NCBI RefSeq assembly: GCF_000718165.1
Contig: NZ_JOEY01000006.1
Span: forward strand, 177,802-241,801
Source: Streptomyces fulvoviolaceus
Lineage (GTDB): Bacteria > Actinomycetota > Actinomycetes > Streptomycetales > Streptomycetaceae
DNA length: 64,000 nt
Direction of reading: 5' to 3'
Both the position numbers and the translations under genes were made by a program. Each line of letters begins with the position of its first letter. Positions within the stretch are counted from its first letter, which is position 1. The notes beneath the pieces are model-generated. The model was given only the letters and a program-made list of their open reading frames with translations, made no database searches and was not told where the DNA came from. Shown piece by piece: positions 1 to 9,749 of this stretch.

Positions 1-451
1 CGATCCGGTAGCGGGTGTGCAGCGCGGCCGTCAGTGGTTCGAGGTGGCTGTGCAGCACGACCTCGGTGAGGGTCGCCGCGTCACCGGGCAGCGGCTCCAC
101 GGCGGACAGCCACAGGTCGTCCGGGGCGCTGCCGTCGGGGTCCCAGTGCAGCAGGCCGGGGGCGAGGTCGGGGATCCGGCCGTACAGCACGCTGCAGCCT
201 AGCGCCACCGACCAGAGCCGGGCCGCGAGGCCCTGGTGGGCGATGGATGCCGCGATCCGCAACTCGGGGGCGTGGAGGGCCTCGGCGACCTTCCGGACGC
301 GGAAAGTCATGGGATTTCCGTAAACATCCGATGACCCGTTTTCATATGTCTGCACGAGGGTCGGCAGTGCCGGGCGAGGGGCTCCGGTGGTGCGTAGTAC
401 GAAGAAAGCACCGAGCGGCCGGAGCGCTGCGAGATCGGGGTCGAGGTCCAC
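1..451 (-). CDS. (2Fe-2S)-binding / ferric-iron-reductase-like protein, partial
   Basis: Runs off the left edge, so only the N-terminal ~150 residues are seen. The frame reads through FFVLRTTGAPRP, then TFRVRKVAEALHAPELRIAA and HQGLAARLWSVALGCSVLYG, the N-terminal pattern of a Streptomyces family annotated as (2Fe-2S)-binding or FhuF-like ferric reductase; the Cys cluster that would bind the cluster lies outside the window. Start is uncertain: GTG at 451 gives a natural N-terminus (MDLDPDLAALRPLG), but ATGs at 505 and 538 are in frame and no start has a clear Shine-Dalgarno. It diverges from the DMT transporter. Family from recalled sequence pattern; role in iron mobilisation is inferred. Confidence 0.6.
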   Translation of the reverse strand, partial: MDLDPDLAALRPLGAFFVLRTTGAPRPALPTLVQTYENGSSDVYGNPMTFRVRKVAEALHAPELRIAASIAHQGLAARLWSVALGCSVLYGRIPDLAPGLLHWDPDGSAPDDLWLSAVEPLPGDAATLTEVVLHSHLEPLTAALHTRYRI

Positions 452-668
452 GAAGAGCAGTAGTACCAGGGGGAATGAGGGTTGTCCCCAGGGGATGTCA
501 CCCATCTTGGGGAGGACAATGGGCCCGTCGTACTCCATCGGCAGTAGGACCCAATGCCTGCTCAGGTACGACGACGGGAAGAACTTTTCCGGGCATCGTG
601 TTGGTTATGGATGACGGACGTTCGTCGCGCCGGGTTCACCGCCCCCGCCTCACGCAGAGGAGCAGCTC

Positions 669-3108
<2,440 letters not shown>

Positions 3109-3193
3109 TCAGGATGGTCCGGGGGACGATACTGACGGGCACGATCGACAGCAGGACCTACGCGATCTACCGGATCTTTTAGGAGCAGGCGGT

Positions 3194-4633
3194 ATGAGCA
3201 CTTCAGCCCAGATCGGCGTCACCGGGCTCGCGGTCATGGGCCGCAACCTCGCCCGCAACTTCGCGCGCAACGGCTATACGGTCGCGCTGCACAACCGGAC
3301 GGCGGCGCGCACGCACGCCCTGGTCGAGGAGTTCGGGAGCGAGGGCGACTTCATCGCGGCGGAGACCGCCAAGGAGTTCGTGGTGGCACTGGAGCGGCCG
3401 CGCCGCCTGGTGATCATGGTGAAGGCCGGTGAGCCGACGGACGCGGTGATCCAGGAGTTCGCGCCGCTGCTCGAACCGGGCGACATGATCATCGACGGCG
3501 GCAACGCGCACTTCGCGGACACCCGGCGCCGGGAGCGCGAACTGCGCGAACAGGGAATCCACTTCGTCGGCATGGGCGTCTCCGGCGGCGAGGAGGGCGC
3601 GCTGCACGGACCGAGCATCATGCCGGGCGGACCGAGCGAGTCGTACGACTCACTCGGTCCGATGCTGGAGAAGATCTCCGCGAAGGCGGCGGACGGGGCG
3701 CCCTGCGTCTCGCACGTCGGTCCGGACGGCGCCGGGCACTTCGTGAAGATGGTCCACAACGGCATCGAGTACGCCGACATGCAGCTCATCGGCGAGGCGT
3801 ACCAGCTGCTGCGGGACGTGGCCGGATACTCCCCCGCGCAGATCGCGGACATCTTCCGCACCTGGAACACCGGCCGGCTGGACTCGTACCTGATCGAGAT
3901 CACGGCCGAGGTGCTGTCGCACGTGGACGCGGCGACGGGCAAGCCCTTCGTGGACGTGGTGGTGGACCAGGCGGAGCAGAAGGGCACGGGCCGCTGGACC
4001 GTGCAGATCGCGCTCGACCTGGGCGTACCGGTGTCCGGGATCGCGGAGGCGGTCTTCGCCCGGTCCCTGTCCGGACACGCGGCGCTGCGCGAGGCCTCGC
4101 GCGGGCTGGCCGGTCCGAAGGCCTCGCCGCTGAGCGAGTCGGAGGCGGGCGCCTTCGCGGACCGGGTGGAGCAGGCGCTGTACGCCTCGAAGATCGTGTC
4201 GTACACCCAGGGCTTCCACGAGATCTCCGCGGGCAGCGACGAGTACGGCTGGGACATCGACCTCGGGGCCGTCTCCGCGCTGTGGCGCGGGGGCTGCATC
4301 ATCCGTGCGGCCTTCCTGGACCGGATCCGCGCGGCGTACGGGGCGCGGCCCGACCTGCCGAGCCTGCTGTCCGACGAGACGTTCGCGCAGGAGATCGCTG
4401 CGGCGCAGGACGACTGGCGTGAGGTGCTGGTCGCGGCGACGCGGCAGGGGGTGCCGACGCCCGGGTTCTCCGCGGCGCTCGCCTACTACGACGCGCTGCG
4501 TGCCGAGCGGCTGCCTGCGGCGCTTACGCAGGGGCAGCGGGACTTCTTCGGTGCGCATACGTATCGGCGGACCGATCGGGGCGGGTCGTTCCACACGTTG
4601 TGGGGTGGGGATCGGTCGGAGGTCGGCGCCTGA
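3194..4633 (+). CDS. gnd: 6-phosphogluconate dehydrogenase, decarboxylating
   Basis: 479 residues, the usual length of the long NADP-type enzyme of the oxidative pentose phosphate pathway, giving ribulose 5-phosphate, CO2 and NADPH in the cytosol. The N-terminal Rossmann motif is GVTGLAVMGRNLARN (Gly-x-Ala in place of the usual Gly-x-Gly), NRT follows beta2, and the substrate signatures MGVSGGEEGA and HFVKMVHNGIEYADMQ are intact, as is the C-terminal GSFHTLW. AGGAG lies 8 bp before the ATG. It is divergent from the Rpf gene and followed by a repeat and a hairpin, so it is probably monocistronic. Confidence 0.95.
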   Translation: MSTSAQIGVTGLAVMGRNLARNFARNGYTVALHNRTAARTHALVEEFGSEGDFIAAETAKEFVVALERPRRLVIMVKAGEPTDAVIQEFAPLLEPGDMIIDGGNAHFADTRRRERELREQGIHFVGMGVSGGEEGALHGPSIMPGGPSESYDSLGPMLEKISAKAADGAPCVSHVGPDGAGHFVKMVHNGIEYADMQLIGEAYQLLRDVAGYSPAQIADIFRTWNTGRLDSYLIEITAEVLSHVDAATGKPFVDVVVDQAEQKGTGRWTVQIALDLGVPVSGIAEAVFARSLSGHAALREASRGLAGPKASPLSESEAGAFADRVEQALYASKIVSYTQGFHEISAGSDEYGWDIDLGAVSALWRGGCIIRAAFLDRIRAAYGARPDLPSLLSDETFAQEIAAAQDDWREVLVAATRQGVPTPGFSAALAYYDALRAERLPAALTQGQRDFFGAHTYRRTDRGGSFHTLWGGDRSEVGA

Positions 4634-4673
4634 TGGGTGGGATGGTTCTGTAGGGGCGCGAGTGCGGGTGTGT

Positions 4674-4705
4674 GGGGGCTGGTCGCGCAGTTCCCCGCGC
4701 CCCTG
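4674..4705. repeat. Short form of Streptomyces interspersed repeat
   Basis: Reads CTGGTCGCGCAGTTCCCCGC on the plus strand; the reverse complement begins GGGGCGCGGGGAACTGCGCG and ends GACCAGCCCC. Two longer relatives lie at 16966-17026 and 52497-52552 with the same ends and a different middle. It sits just after gnd and upstream of a hairpin. Confidence 0.65.
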
Positions 4706-4714
4706 GAAGGAACT

Positions 4715-4745
4715 GCGGTGGGCGGCGATTTTCGGCGCCCACCGC
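4715..4745. terminator. Bidirectional hairpin between gnd and the Pro-rich gene
   Basis: A perfect 10-bp stem (GCGGTGGGCG ... CGCCCACCGC) with an 11-nt AT-richer loop lies between two convergent genes. No long U tract, as is usual in Streptomyces terminators. Confidence 0.6.
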
Positions 4746-4752
4746 TCTTCGT

Positions 4753-4932
4753 TCAGGTGAGTGGGGGTCCCGGTTCCGGGTTCGGCACCGGCTCCGGGCC
4801 CGGGGGGATCGGAGACGGGGACGGCTCCGGGGTCGGCCTGGGACCCGGGGGCGGCTCCGGGGGTGGAGAGGGTTCCGGAGTCGGGCCCGGGGTGGGGCCG
4901 GGCCCCACTGGGTCGGGGTACGGGTTGGTCAT
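4753..4932 (-). CDS. 59-residue Pro-rich small protein
   Basis: A small ORF starting MTNPYPDPVGPGPTPGPTPE and continuing as an almost unbroken Pro-x-Pro / Pro-Glu-Pro / Pro-Ser-Pro repeat to the stop; about 45% proline. No signal peptide or membrane segment. It is supported by a strong GGAGG seven bases before the ATG and by a terminator-like hairpin beyond the stop. Proteins that begin MTNPYPDP and are Pro-rich are common unannotated ORFs in Streptomyces (recalled, not searched). Function unknown; a disordered polyproline-II peptide is expected, and translation would probably need EF-P at the PPP runs. Confidence 0.6.
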   Translation of the reverse strand: MTNPYPDPVGPGPTPGPTPEPSPPPEPPPGPRPTPEPSPSPIPPGPEPVPNPEPGPPLT

Positions 4933-5022
4933 GGTGTCCTCCAGGCAGCCAGTCGGTTGACGTCGGCTCTGGACTACTCCCCCACGTACCCGGCGGCCGC
5001 CCGGGCACTCACCCGGGTGGAC

Positions 5023-5661
5023 CTAGCGGGCGCGCACCGCTTCCGCGCCCGCGGCCAGGCCCGGGCGGGGGCTGGACAGGACCGGGATCGTGGTCGTCGT
5101 CAGGTGCTGGGCCGGGGTCATGGAGGCCTGGGCGAGGACGATGGCGTCGGCGTCGGTGATCTCGTCGGCGGCGGCCGCGACCCGGCGTGCGTACCCCTCG
5201 ATGTCGCCCGCCTCGAAGAACGGCCAGGCCTCCTCGGCCAGGTGGGTCCGCACCTCGGCGCGGACACCGGCGCGGCGGGCCTCCTCCTCGACCAGGGAGA
5301 CCGTCGGTCCGAGCGTGCTGTGCACGGTGGCGAGCACGACGACGCGTGGACCGGCGGCCACCGCGGCGGCCGCCATCGGACGGTCGACGCGCAGCACCGG
5401 CACGCCGGCCTCGGAGGCGGCCGCCTCCGCGACGGCGCCGATGGTCGAGCAGGTGCAGAGCACGGCGTCGGCGCCCTCGGCGACGGCCTGCTTCAGGGCG
5501 GCGCGCACGTCGTCCGCCACCGCTTCGGGGCTTTCACGACGGGCCCGGTTCAGCAGTTCCTCGTCGACGAAGTGCCGCAGTTCCAGGTCCTGGTGGTCCT
5601 CGTCGCGCAGAGCGTCGAAGACCGGGACGTGCGCGGGCGAGGTGTGCAGGAGGGCGAGCAT
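5023..5661 (-). CDS. Asp/Glu racemase-superfamily protein
   Basis: 212 residues beginning MLALLHTSPAHVPVFDALRD. The pattern of the Asp_Glu_race fold is present: a first catalytic-Cys region ADAVLCTCSTIGA and a second-half motif DADAIVLAQASMTPA, where the second Cys of true aspartate racemases appears replaced by Ala/Ser. This resembles the branch annotated as arylsulfatase or aspartate/hydantoin racemase-like in actinobacteria, so racemase activity is not assured. The chosen ATG lacks a good ribosome binding site and the frame is open further upstream. It lies 46 bp after the GNAT gene and may share its transcript with panD. Confidence 0.65.
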   Translation of the reverse strand: MLALLHTSPAHVPVFDALRDEDHQDLELRHFVDEELLNRARRESPEAVADDVRAALKQAVAEGADAVLCTCSTIGAVAEAAASEAGVPVLRVDRPMAAAAVAAGPRVVVLATVHSTLGPTVSLVEEEARRAGVRAEVRTHLAEEAWPFFEAGDIEGYARRVAAAADEITDADAIVLAQASMTPAQHLTTTTIPVLSSPRPGLAAGAEAVRAR

Positions 5662-5707
5662 GCGCGGCGTCGGCCTTTCGTCGGAGAACTCGGGAGAGTC
5701 AGCCGCG

Positions 5708-6052
5708 TCAGAACCGGTCCGGATGCGCCACCAGCCACTCTTTCGCCGCCCGCAGCAGCTCCGGGTCGGTGGCGGGAGCCTCGTCGGGATGGCGTTCGGC
5801 CCACTTGACCACGTACGGGCACAGCGGTGCAACGGGAATCCCCTCGCGCCCGGCGATGGCGTACAGCTCGCGCGCCAGCGAGCCCGCGATGCCCTTCCCC
5901 TCATGGGCCGGTTCCACGATCGTGTGCACCGGGACCAGGGCGCGCTCGGGGGACTCGAGGACGAAGTACTCGATGTGGCCTACGACTTCGCCGCCGCCGA
6001 TCGCCTCCAGGCAGCCGCCCGCCCGGTCGTCGCGGATCTCGATGTCGCCCAT
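5708..6052 (-). CDS. Small GNAT-like N-acetyltransferase (Gcn5-related, YjdJ type)
   Basis: 114 residues of the short Gcn5-related family. The core reads GGEVVGHIEYFVLE, then VPVHTIVEPAHEGKGIAGSL, where EGKGIA is the acetyl-CoA pyrophosphate loop, then PYVVKWAERHPD. The short family lacks the N-terminal helices of standard GNATs and its substrates are mostly unknown. ATG 6052 was chosen over an in-frame GTG at 6058 because AGGAG lies seven bases before it. It sits 39 bp downstream of panD on the same strand and is probably cotranscribed; a maturation-type role for PanD (as for PanZ in enteric bacteria) is conceivable but only a guess from position. Confidence 0.75.
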   Translation of the reverse strand: MGDIEIRDDRAGGCLEAIGGGEVVGHIEYFVLESPERALVPVHTIVEPAHEGKGIAGSLARELYAIAGREGIPVAPLCPYVVKWAERHPDEAPATDPELLRAAKEWLVAHPDRF

Positions 6053-6091
6053 GGGCACGCTCCTGGTCCGGAAGTCGTCGACGAACAGGGT

Positions 6092-6511
6092 TCAGGCCGG
6101 CACGGCCTGCGGGCTGCGCTCCTGGTCCGAGCCCGGCACCGGTTCGGAGGGGTCGGCCCCCAGGGCCACGATGCGGTTGTCGCGGTCCACGTGCACGACC
6201 CGGGGTTCGAATGCCCGGGCCTCGGCGTCGGTCACCTGAGCGTAGCTGATGATGATCACCAGGTCGCCGGGGTGGACGAGGTGGGCGGCGGCGCCGTTGA
6301 TCCCGATGACGCCCGAGCCGCGCTCGCCCTCGATGACGTAGGTCTCCAGGCGGGCGCCGTTGGCGATGTCGACGATGTGGACGAGCTCGCCCGGCAGCAG
6401 GTCGGCGGCGTCGAGGAGGTCGGCGTCGATGGTCACCGATCCCACGTAGTGCAGGTCGGCCTGGGTGACGGTGGCGCGGTGGATCTTGGACTTGAACAGA
6501 GTACGCAGCAT
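6092..6511 (-). CDS. panD: Aspartate 1-decarboxylase proenzyme
   Basis: 139 residues. Converts L-aspartate to beta-alanine for pantothenate and coenzyme A. The self-cleavage site is intact: HYVGSVTID, with Gly24-Ser25 giving the pyruvoyl group, and the downstream [17 protein letters not shown] and INGAAAHLV motifs match the family. It begins [20 protein letters not shown]. An AGGGAG element precedes the start. It heads a minus-strand group with the GNAT and racemase-family genes. A possible -10 (TAGGGT) lies about 70 bp upstream but has no convincing -35. Confidence 0.95.
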   Translation of the reverse strand: MLRTLFKSKIHRATVTQADLHYVGSVTIDADLLDAADLLPGELVHIVDIANGARLETYVIEGERGSGVIGINGAAAHLVHPGDLVIIISYAQVTDAEARAFEPRVVHVDRDNRIVALGADPSEPVPGSDQERSPQAVPA

Positions 6512-6889
6512 TCAGCACTCCCTGAATTCGCTCCCTGCCTGCTTTTTGCAGGTCAAGGGCTGTTCTCTCACCCTACAACGGCTCGCCCTGCTGACAGTTC
6601 GCCAGTCAGACACTGCAGGCTCTTCATGGTCTTTCGATCTCACCTGCGACGACGAGCACGACCAGAGTAAGGACCGGCGCCCCGAGCTGCATGGAGATCC
6701 CGGTCACTTCACACCGGCAGTCGGCCGTCTCCGACCGGGTGCCCGTCCCCGGGTGAGGCGATCGTACGCGGGCCGTAAAGGTCCTGCGCTCCGCGCGCCA
6801 CACTCGGGCCTCGATCCGTCCTCACCTGCCACCATGGGAGGGCGAACGGAGATCCACCCGTTCTGTGTCGCAGTGGGGGGCGAGGGGCA

Positions 6890-7489
6890 GTGCCACATCG
6901 GAATTCAGGCGACGATCATCTGCACGCCCTTCACCAGCAGGGCTGGGAGGCCGCGTGTTCTCTCCACCGGCACCTGAGCAGCGGAGGAGAGTTGGCCCCG
7001 GTCGCCACTCCAGGCGTGCTGCTCGAAGTGGGTGAGATCGCATACGGCGACGTATCGGCGCACTACGCGCGCTTCTATGGCACGAATGTGACCTATAACC
7101 AGCGCTCGGGCTTCTACTTCGGGTCACCGCTGTTCGTCGCCGCCGGGCTGGTCGGGGACACGGTCGCCAACAACAGCGCCCGCAACCGGGCGCAGGCCAT
7201 GGCTCAAGCTCAATGGCGCGACTTCTCCCCCTGCCGCGCGATACTCACCGACCGTCGCATGTTGCTGCACGTCGCGGCCGAGAACCGTTGGGTGTCGCTG
7301 CGGCACCACGAGATCATCAGCTTTCTTCCCGTGATCGAACAGTGGGCGCTGTTCACCGACTACCAGCAGTGGGAGCCGATGCGGTTGGCCGGGCCGACCG
7401 TGCCATGGTTGACGGCCGCGACGATCTCCGTGCTCAACCGGGGCCGGTCCGAGTACCAGCAGCTTCCTCCATTGCCGCTGCCGGAGTGA
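6890..7489 (+). CDS. Conserved-looking hypothetical protein
   Basis: 199 residues from a GTG start, not recognised as a named family. The middle is APVATPGVLLEVGEIAYGDV followed by a Tyr/Phe-rich stretch and GSPLFVAAGLVGDTVANNSA, and the second half reads AILTDRRMLLHVAAENRWVS then LRHHEIISFLPV, a pattern seen in bacterial PH-like modules where a beta-strand domain senses or binds at the membrane. No signal peptide. The start is uncertain: GAGGGG sits too close to the GTG, and the 378 bp upstream (6512-6889) shows no other gene. A perfect hairpin follows the stop directly. Confidence 0.55.
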   Translation: MPHRNSGDDHLHALHQQGWEAACSLHRHLSSGGELAPVATPGVLLEVGEIAYGDVSAHYARFYGTNVTYNQRSGFYFGSPLFVAAGLVGDTVANNSARNRAQAMAQAQWRDFSPCRAILTDRRMLLHVAAENRWVSLRHHEIISFLPVIEQWALFTDYQQWEPMRLAGPTVPWLTAATISVLNRGRSEYQQLPPLPLPE

Positions 7490-7490
7490 T

Positions 7491-7516
7491 GTCTCACCCG
7501 TCAAGCCGGGTGAGAC
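7491..7516 (+). terminator. Perfect 10-bp hairpin terminator
   Basis: GTCTCACCCG, six-base loop, CGGGTGAGAC, starting two bases after the hypothetical gene's stop. It separates that gene from the convergent protein kinase. Confidence 0.75.
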
Positions 7517-7637
7517 GAACCGGGTGTTCGGGATGCGAGGTGCGCTCTCGCATCAAGGAGTGGCAGCACACGGTGAGGACCAGCAACCGCAAGGATCGCT
7601 ACCCAGGCCGACGCGAGGCTCGCCGTTCTGCCGCCGG

Positions 7638-9257
7638 TCACTTGCTGCGCTGCAGCGTTCCGGTGTCCTCCACACTCGTCACCTCGTAGCGCAGGCTGCC
7701 GTCGCCCGAGGGGGTCAGGACGATGTCGACCTGGTCGACGCAGTTCGACGGGCTGCTCTCCTCGGTGATCTCCTCTCGGACCTGGACCGAATGCCCGGTG
7801 TCCATGGTGAGGATCCATCTGCCGCTGCACGCCAGCGAGGGGTATTCGACGGTGGCCACCTGGTCGCCGAGCTTCCCGCCCGTGTAGTTCACCTTGACCG
7901 AGTAGAGGCCGCTGTCCGCCTCGCGCACGTTGCCGGTCCAGTTGCCCTCGTAGTCGGCAGGGGACGCCTTCGGGGACTTCGAGGAGGAAGTTGCCCCGGA
8001 CGCCCCCGGGTTGGCCCGGTTCTCGTTCCCTTTGAGGCCGGGAAGCGTCACGGCCAGGACGATGGCGAGTACGGCGACGGCGGCCACAGTGAGCAGCACG
8101 GGGCCGACCCGGCTCCTGCGACGGCCGCCCGGCTGGAAGCCGCCCGGTACCGGTGGCATCGGCGGCGTGGTCACCGTCATCCGTGGTGTCGGCATCGGCG
8201 GCATGGGGGTCGGCGTCGGCGTGGGTACCGGGGGCATCGGTACCGGTGTCGGAGTGCCCGGCGGCGGAAGCGGGACGCGCCCGTCCTGCATGGTCGGCAG
8301 GGCGTGCACGTTCTCCCCGCCCCGGCCCGCGGCCGGGTTGTCGACCTGGGTCGGCGGCGGCGCCTCGAGGTCGAGGAGGCTGGAGGCGTGCCGGCCGAGC
8401 TCCGCTGTCAGGGCGCCCGGAAGCCACGTGTCCGAGTGGGCATCCGCCGTGGCTGCCTCTGCCGTCGCCACGATCTCGGGCAGCGGAATCCGGTCCTCGG
8501 GCCGCTTGGCGAGGCACCGCCCCACGAACTCGGCCAGCGGCTCGGGCATCCCCTCCAGGTCCGGGTCGCCCTCGGTCACCCGCAGCATGATCGCGTGGAC
8601 TCCGCTGTCCGGGCCACCGAATGCCTGTCGGCCCGTAGCGGCGAACGCCAGCACCAGGCCGAGGCTGAACACGTCGCTCAGCCCGGTGATCTCGCTGCCC
8701 AGGATCTGCTCGGGCGACATGTACCCCGGAGAGCCGACCATCGCACCGGTACGGGTCAGCACGCTGGCGTCCGCCGCGCGGGCGACACCGAAGTCGATCA
8801 CCCGGGGACCGTTGACCGTCAGCATGACGTTCGACGGCTTGAGGTCCCGGTGCACCAGCCCGCAGCCATGGATGCTCTGCAGCGCACGCGCCAGACCGGA
8901 GGCCAGGTGCCACACCGACTGCTCCGGCAGCGGCCCGCAGATCTCGGTCACCGCCTGGTGCAGTGTGGGGCCGGCGACATACCCGGTGGCGACCCAGGGC
9001 GTGTCCGCCTCGGTGTCGGCGTCCAGGACCGGAGCCGTCCACTCCCCGCCCACCCGCCGCGCTGCGGCCACCTCCGCGCGGAACCGGCGGCGGAATTCCG
9101 CGTCGTACGCCAACTGCGCATGGACCAGCTTCACGGCGACCGTACGCCCCCGCTGCGACCGCCCAAGGAATACCTGCCCCATGCCCCCGGCCCCGAGCCG
9201 TTGGAGCAACCGGTAGTCCCCGACCTGCGTGGGATCGCCGGGCCGCAAGTTCTCCAT
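7638..9257 (-). CDS. Transmembrane Ser/Thr protein kinase (PknB-like)
   Basis: 539 residues. Kinase domain ~15-275 with GAGGMGQVF glycine loop, VAVK (Lys43), HRDLKPSN catalytic loop and IDFGVA (equivalent of DFG), SPGYMSPEQ activation segment. Residues ~310-390 are Pro/Thr/Met-rich (PTPTPTPMPPMPTP type), then RRRSRVG and one membrane helix (~395-418, VLLTVAAVAVLAIVLAVTL), and a ~120-residue extracellular domain with two Cys (residues near ACSGRW and SNCVDQ) that may form a disulfide and sense an unknown ligand. ATG 9257 follows GGGGGA; an upstream in-frame ATG lacks support. A perfect inverted repeat lies in its leader. Confidence 0.9.
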   Translation of the reverse strand: MENLRPGDPTQVGDYRLLQRLGAGGMGQVFLGRSQRGRTVAVKLVHAQLAYDAEFRRRFRAEVAAARRVGGEWTAPVLDADTEADTPWVATGYVAGPTLHQAVTEICGPLPEQSVWHLASGLARALQSIHGCGLVHRDLKPSNVMLTVNGPRVIDFGVARAADASVLTRTGAMVGSPGYMSPEQILGSEITGLSDVFSLGLVLAFAATGRQAFGGPDSGVHAIMLRVTEGDPDLEGMPEPLAEFVGRCLAKRPEDRIPLPEIVATAEAATADAHSDTWLPGALTAELGRHASSLLDLEAPPPTQVDNPAAGRGGENVHALPTMQDGRVPLPPPGTPTPVPMPPVPTPTPTPMPPMPTPRMTVTTPPMPPVPGGFQPGGRRRSRVGPVLLTVAAVAVLAIVLAVTLPGLKGNENRANPGASGATSSSKSPKASPADYEGNWTGNVREADSGLYSVKVNYTGGKLGDQVATVEYPSLACSGRWILTMDTGHSVQVREEITEESSPSNCVDQVDIVLTPSGDGSLRYEVTSVEDTGTLQRSK

Positions 9258-9282
9258 GATCGTTTCGTCCCCCTGTTCCCCC

Positions 9283-9298
9283 GTCCGAGTGCTCGGAC
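9283..9298. promoter_or_regulatory. Perfect inverted repeat upstream of the kinase gene
   Basis: GTCCGAG-TG-CTCGGAC, 26 bp before the kinase start codon. Arms of 7 bp with a 2-bp centre fit a dimeric repressor site; no regulator is identified. The remaining ~490-bp stretch 9258-9749 otherwise holds only a possible gene remnant. Confidence 0.4.
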
Positions 9299-9479
9299 TG
9301 CCCCGCGCTGAGTGCTGCGGACAGTCATGCACTCGGTATCGGCTCGGCGTGGCACTACGGCCCGACGCTCATTACAACATCACCGGTTGCGTCTGCGGGC
9401 GTCACAGGTGGATCACGCCGCGATCGAGCGACGTCGATCGAGGAGTGGTGATGGCGGGGATGGCACAACAGCGATGATC

Positions 9480-9746
9480 GCGCACGGACGAACCGCGCCC
9501 CGGCCGGCCTTGGCACGCGACCTCTGCAGCTCACGGCGGGCTTCCGCAACGGACGGCGCCGTCCGTTTCTTCCCCGCATGGATCTGCGTGAGGCGCTCGA
9601 TCGCGTCGTCCTGGCACCTGTGCCCAGGTCCCCGCCGTGGCGGTCACCAGGTCAACAAGCCGGGACGCCTCCGCACCGAAGAGGGTCGCGTCCCGAAGCG
9701 ACGGGTACGCGCCGACGCCCGTCAGGGTACGGCGACGGCCTCCCCG
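9480..9746 (-). pseudogene. Possible frameshifted gene remnant
   Basis: Two adjacent stretches on the minus strand look coding by their G/C-rich third positions but lie in different frames. The upstream stretch (about 9746-9600) reads SLRDATLFGAEASRLVDLVT then ATAGTWAQV; the downstream stretch (about 9605-9480) reads QDDAIERLTQIHAGKK then APSVAEARRELQRSRAKAG. Joining them needs one frame change near 9603. No ATG or GTG opens the upstream part. I do not recognise the product. It could equally be chance composition in GC-rich DNA. Confidence 0.3.
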
Positions 9747-9749
9747 TGC

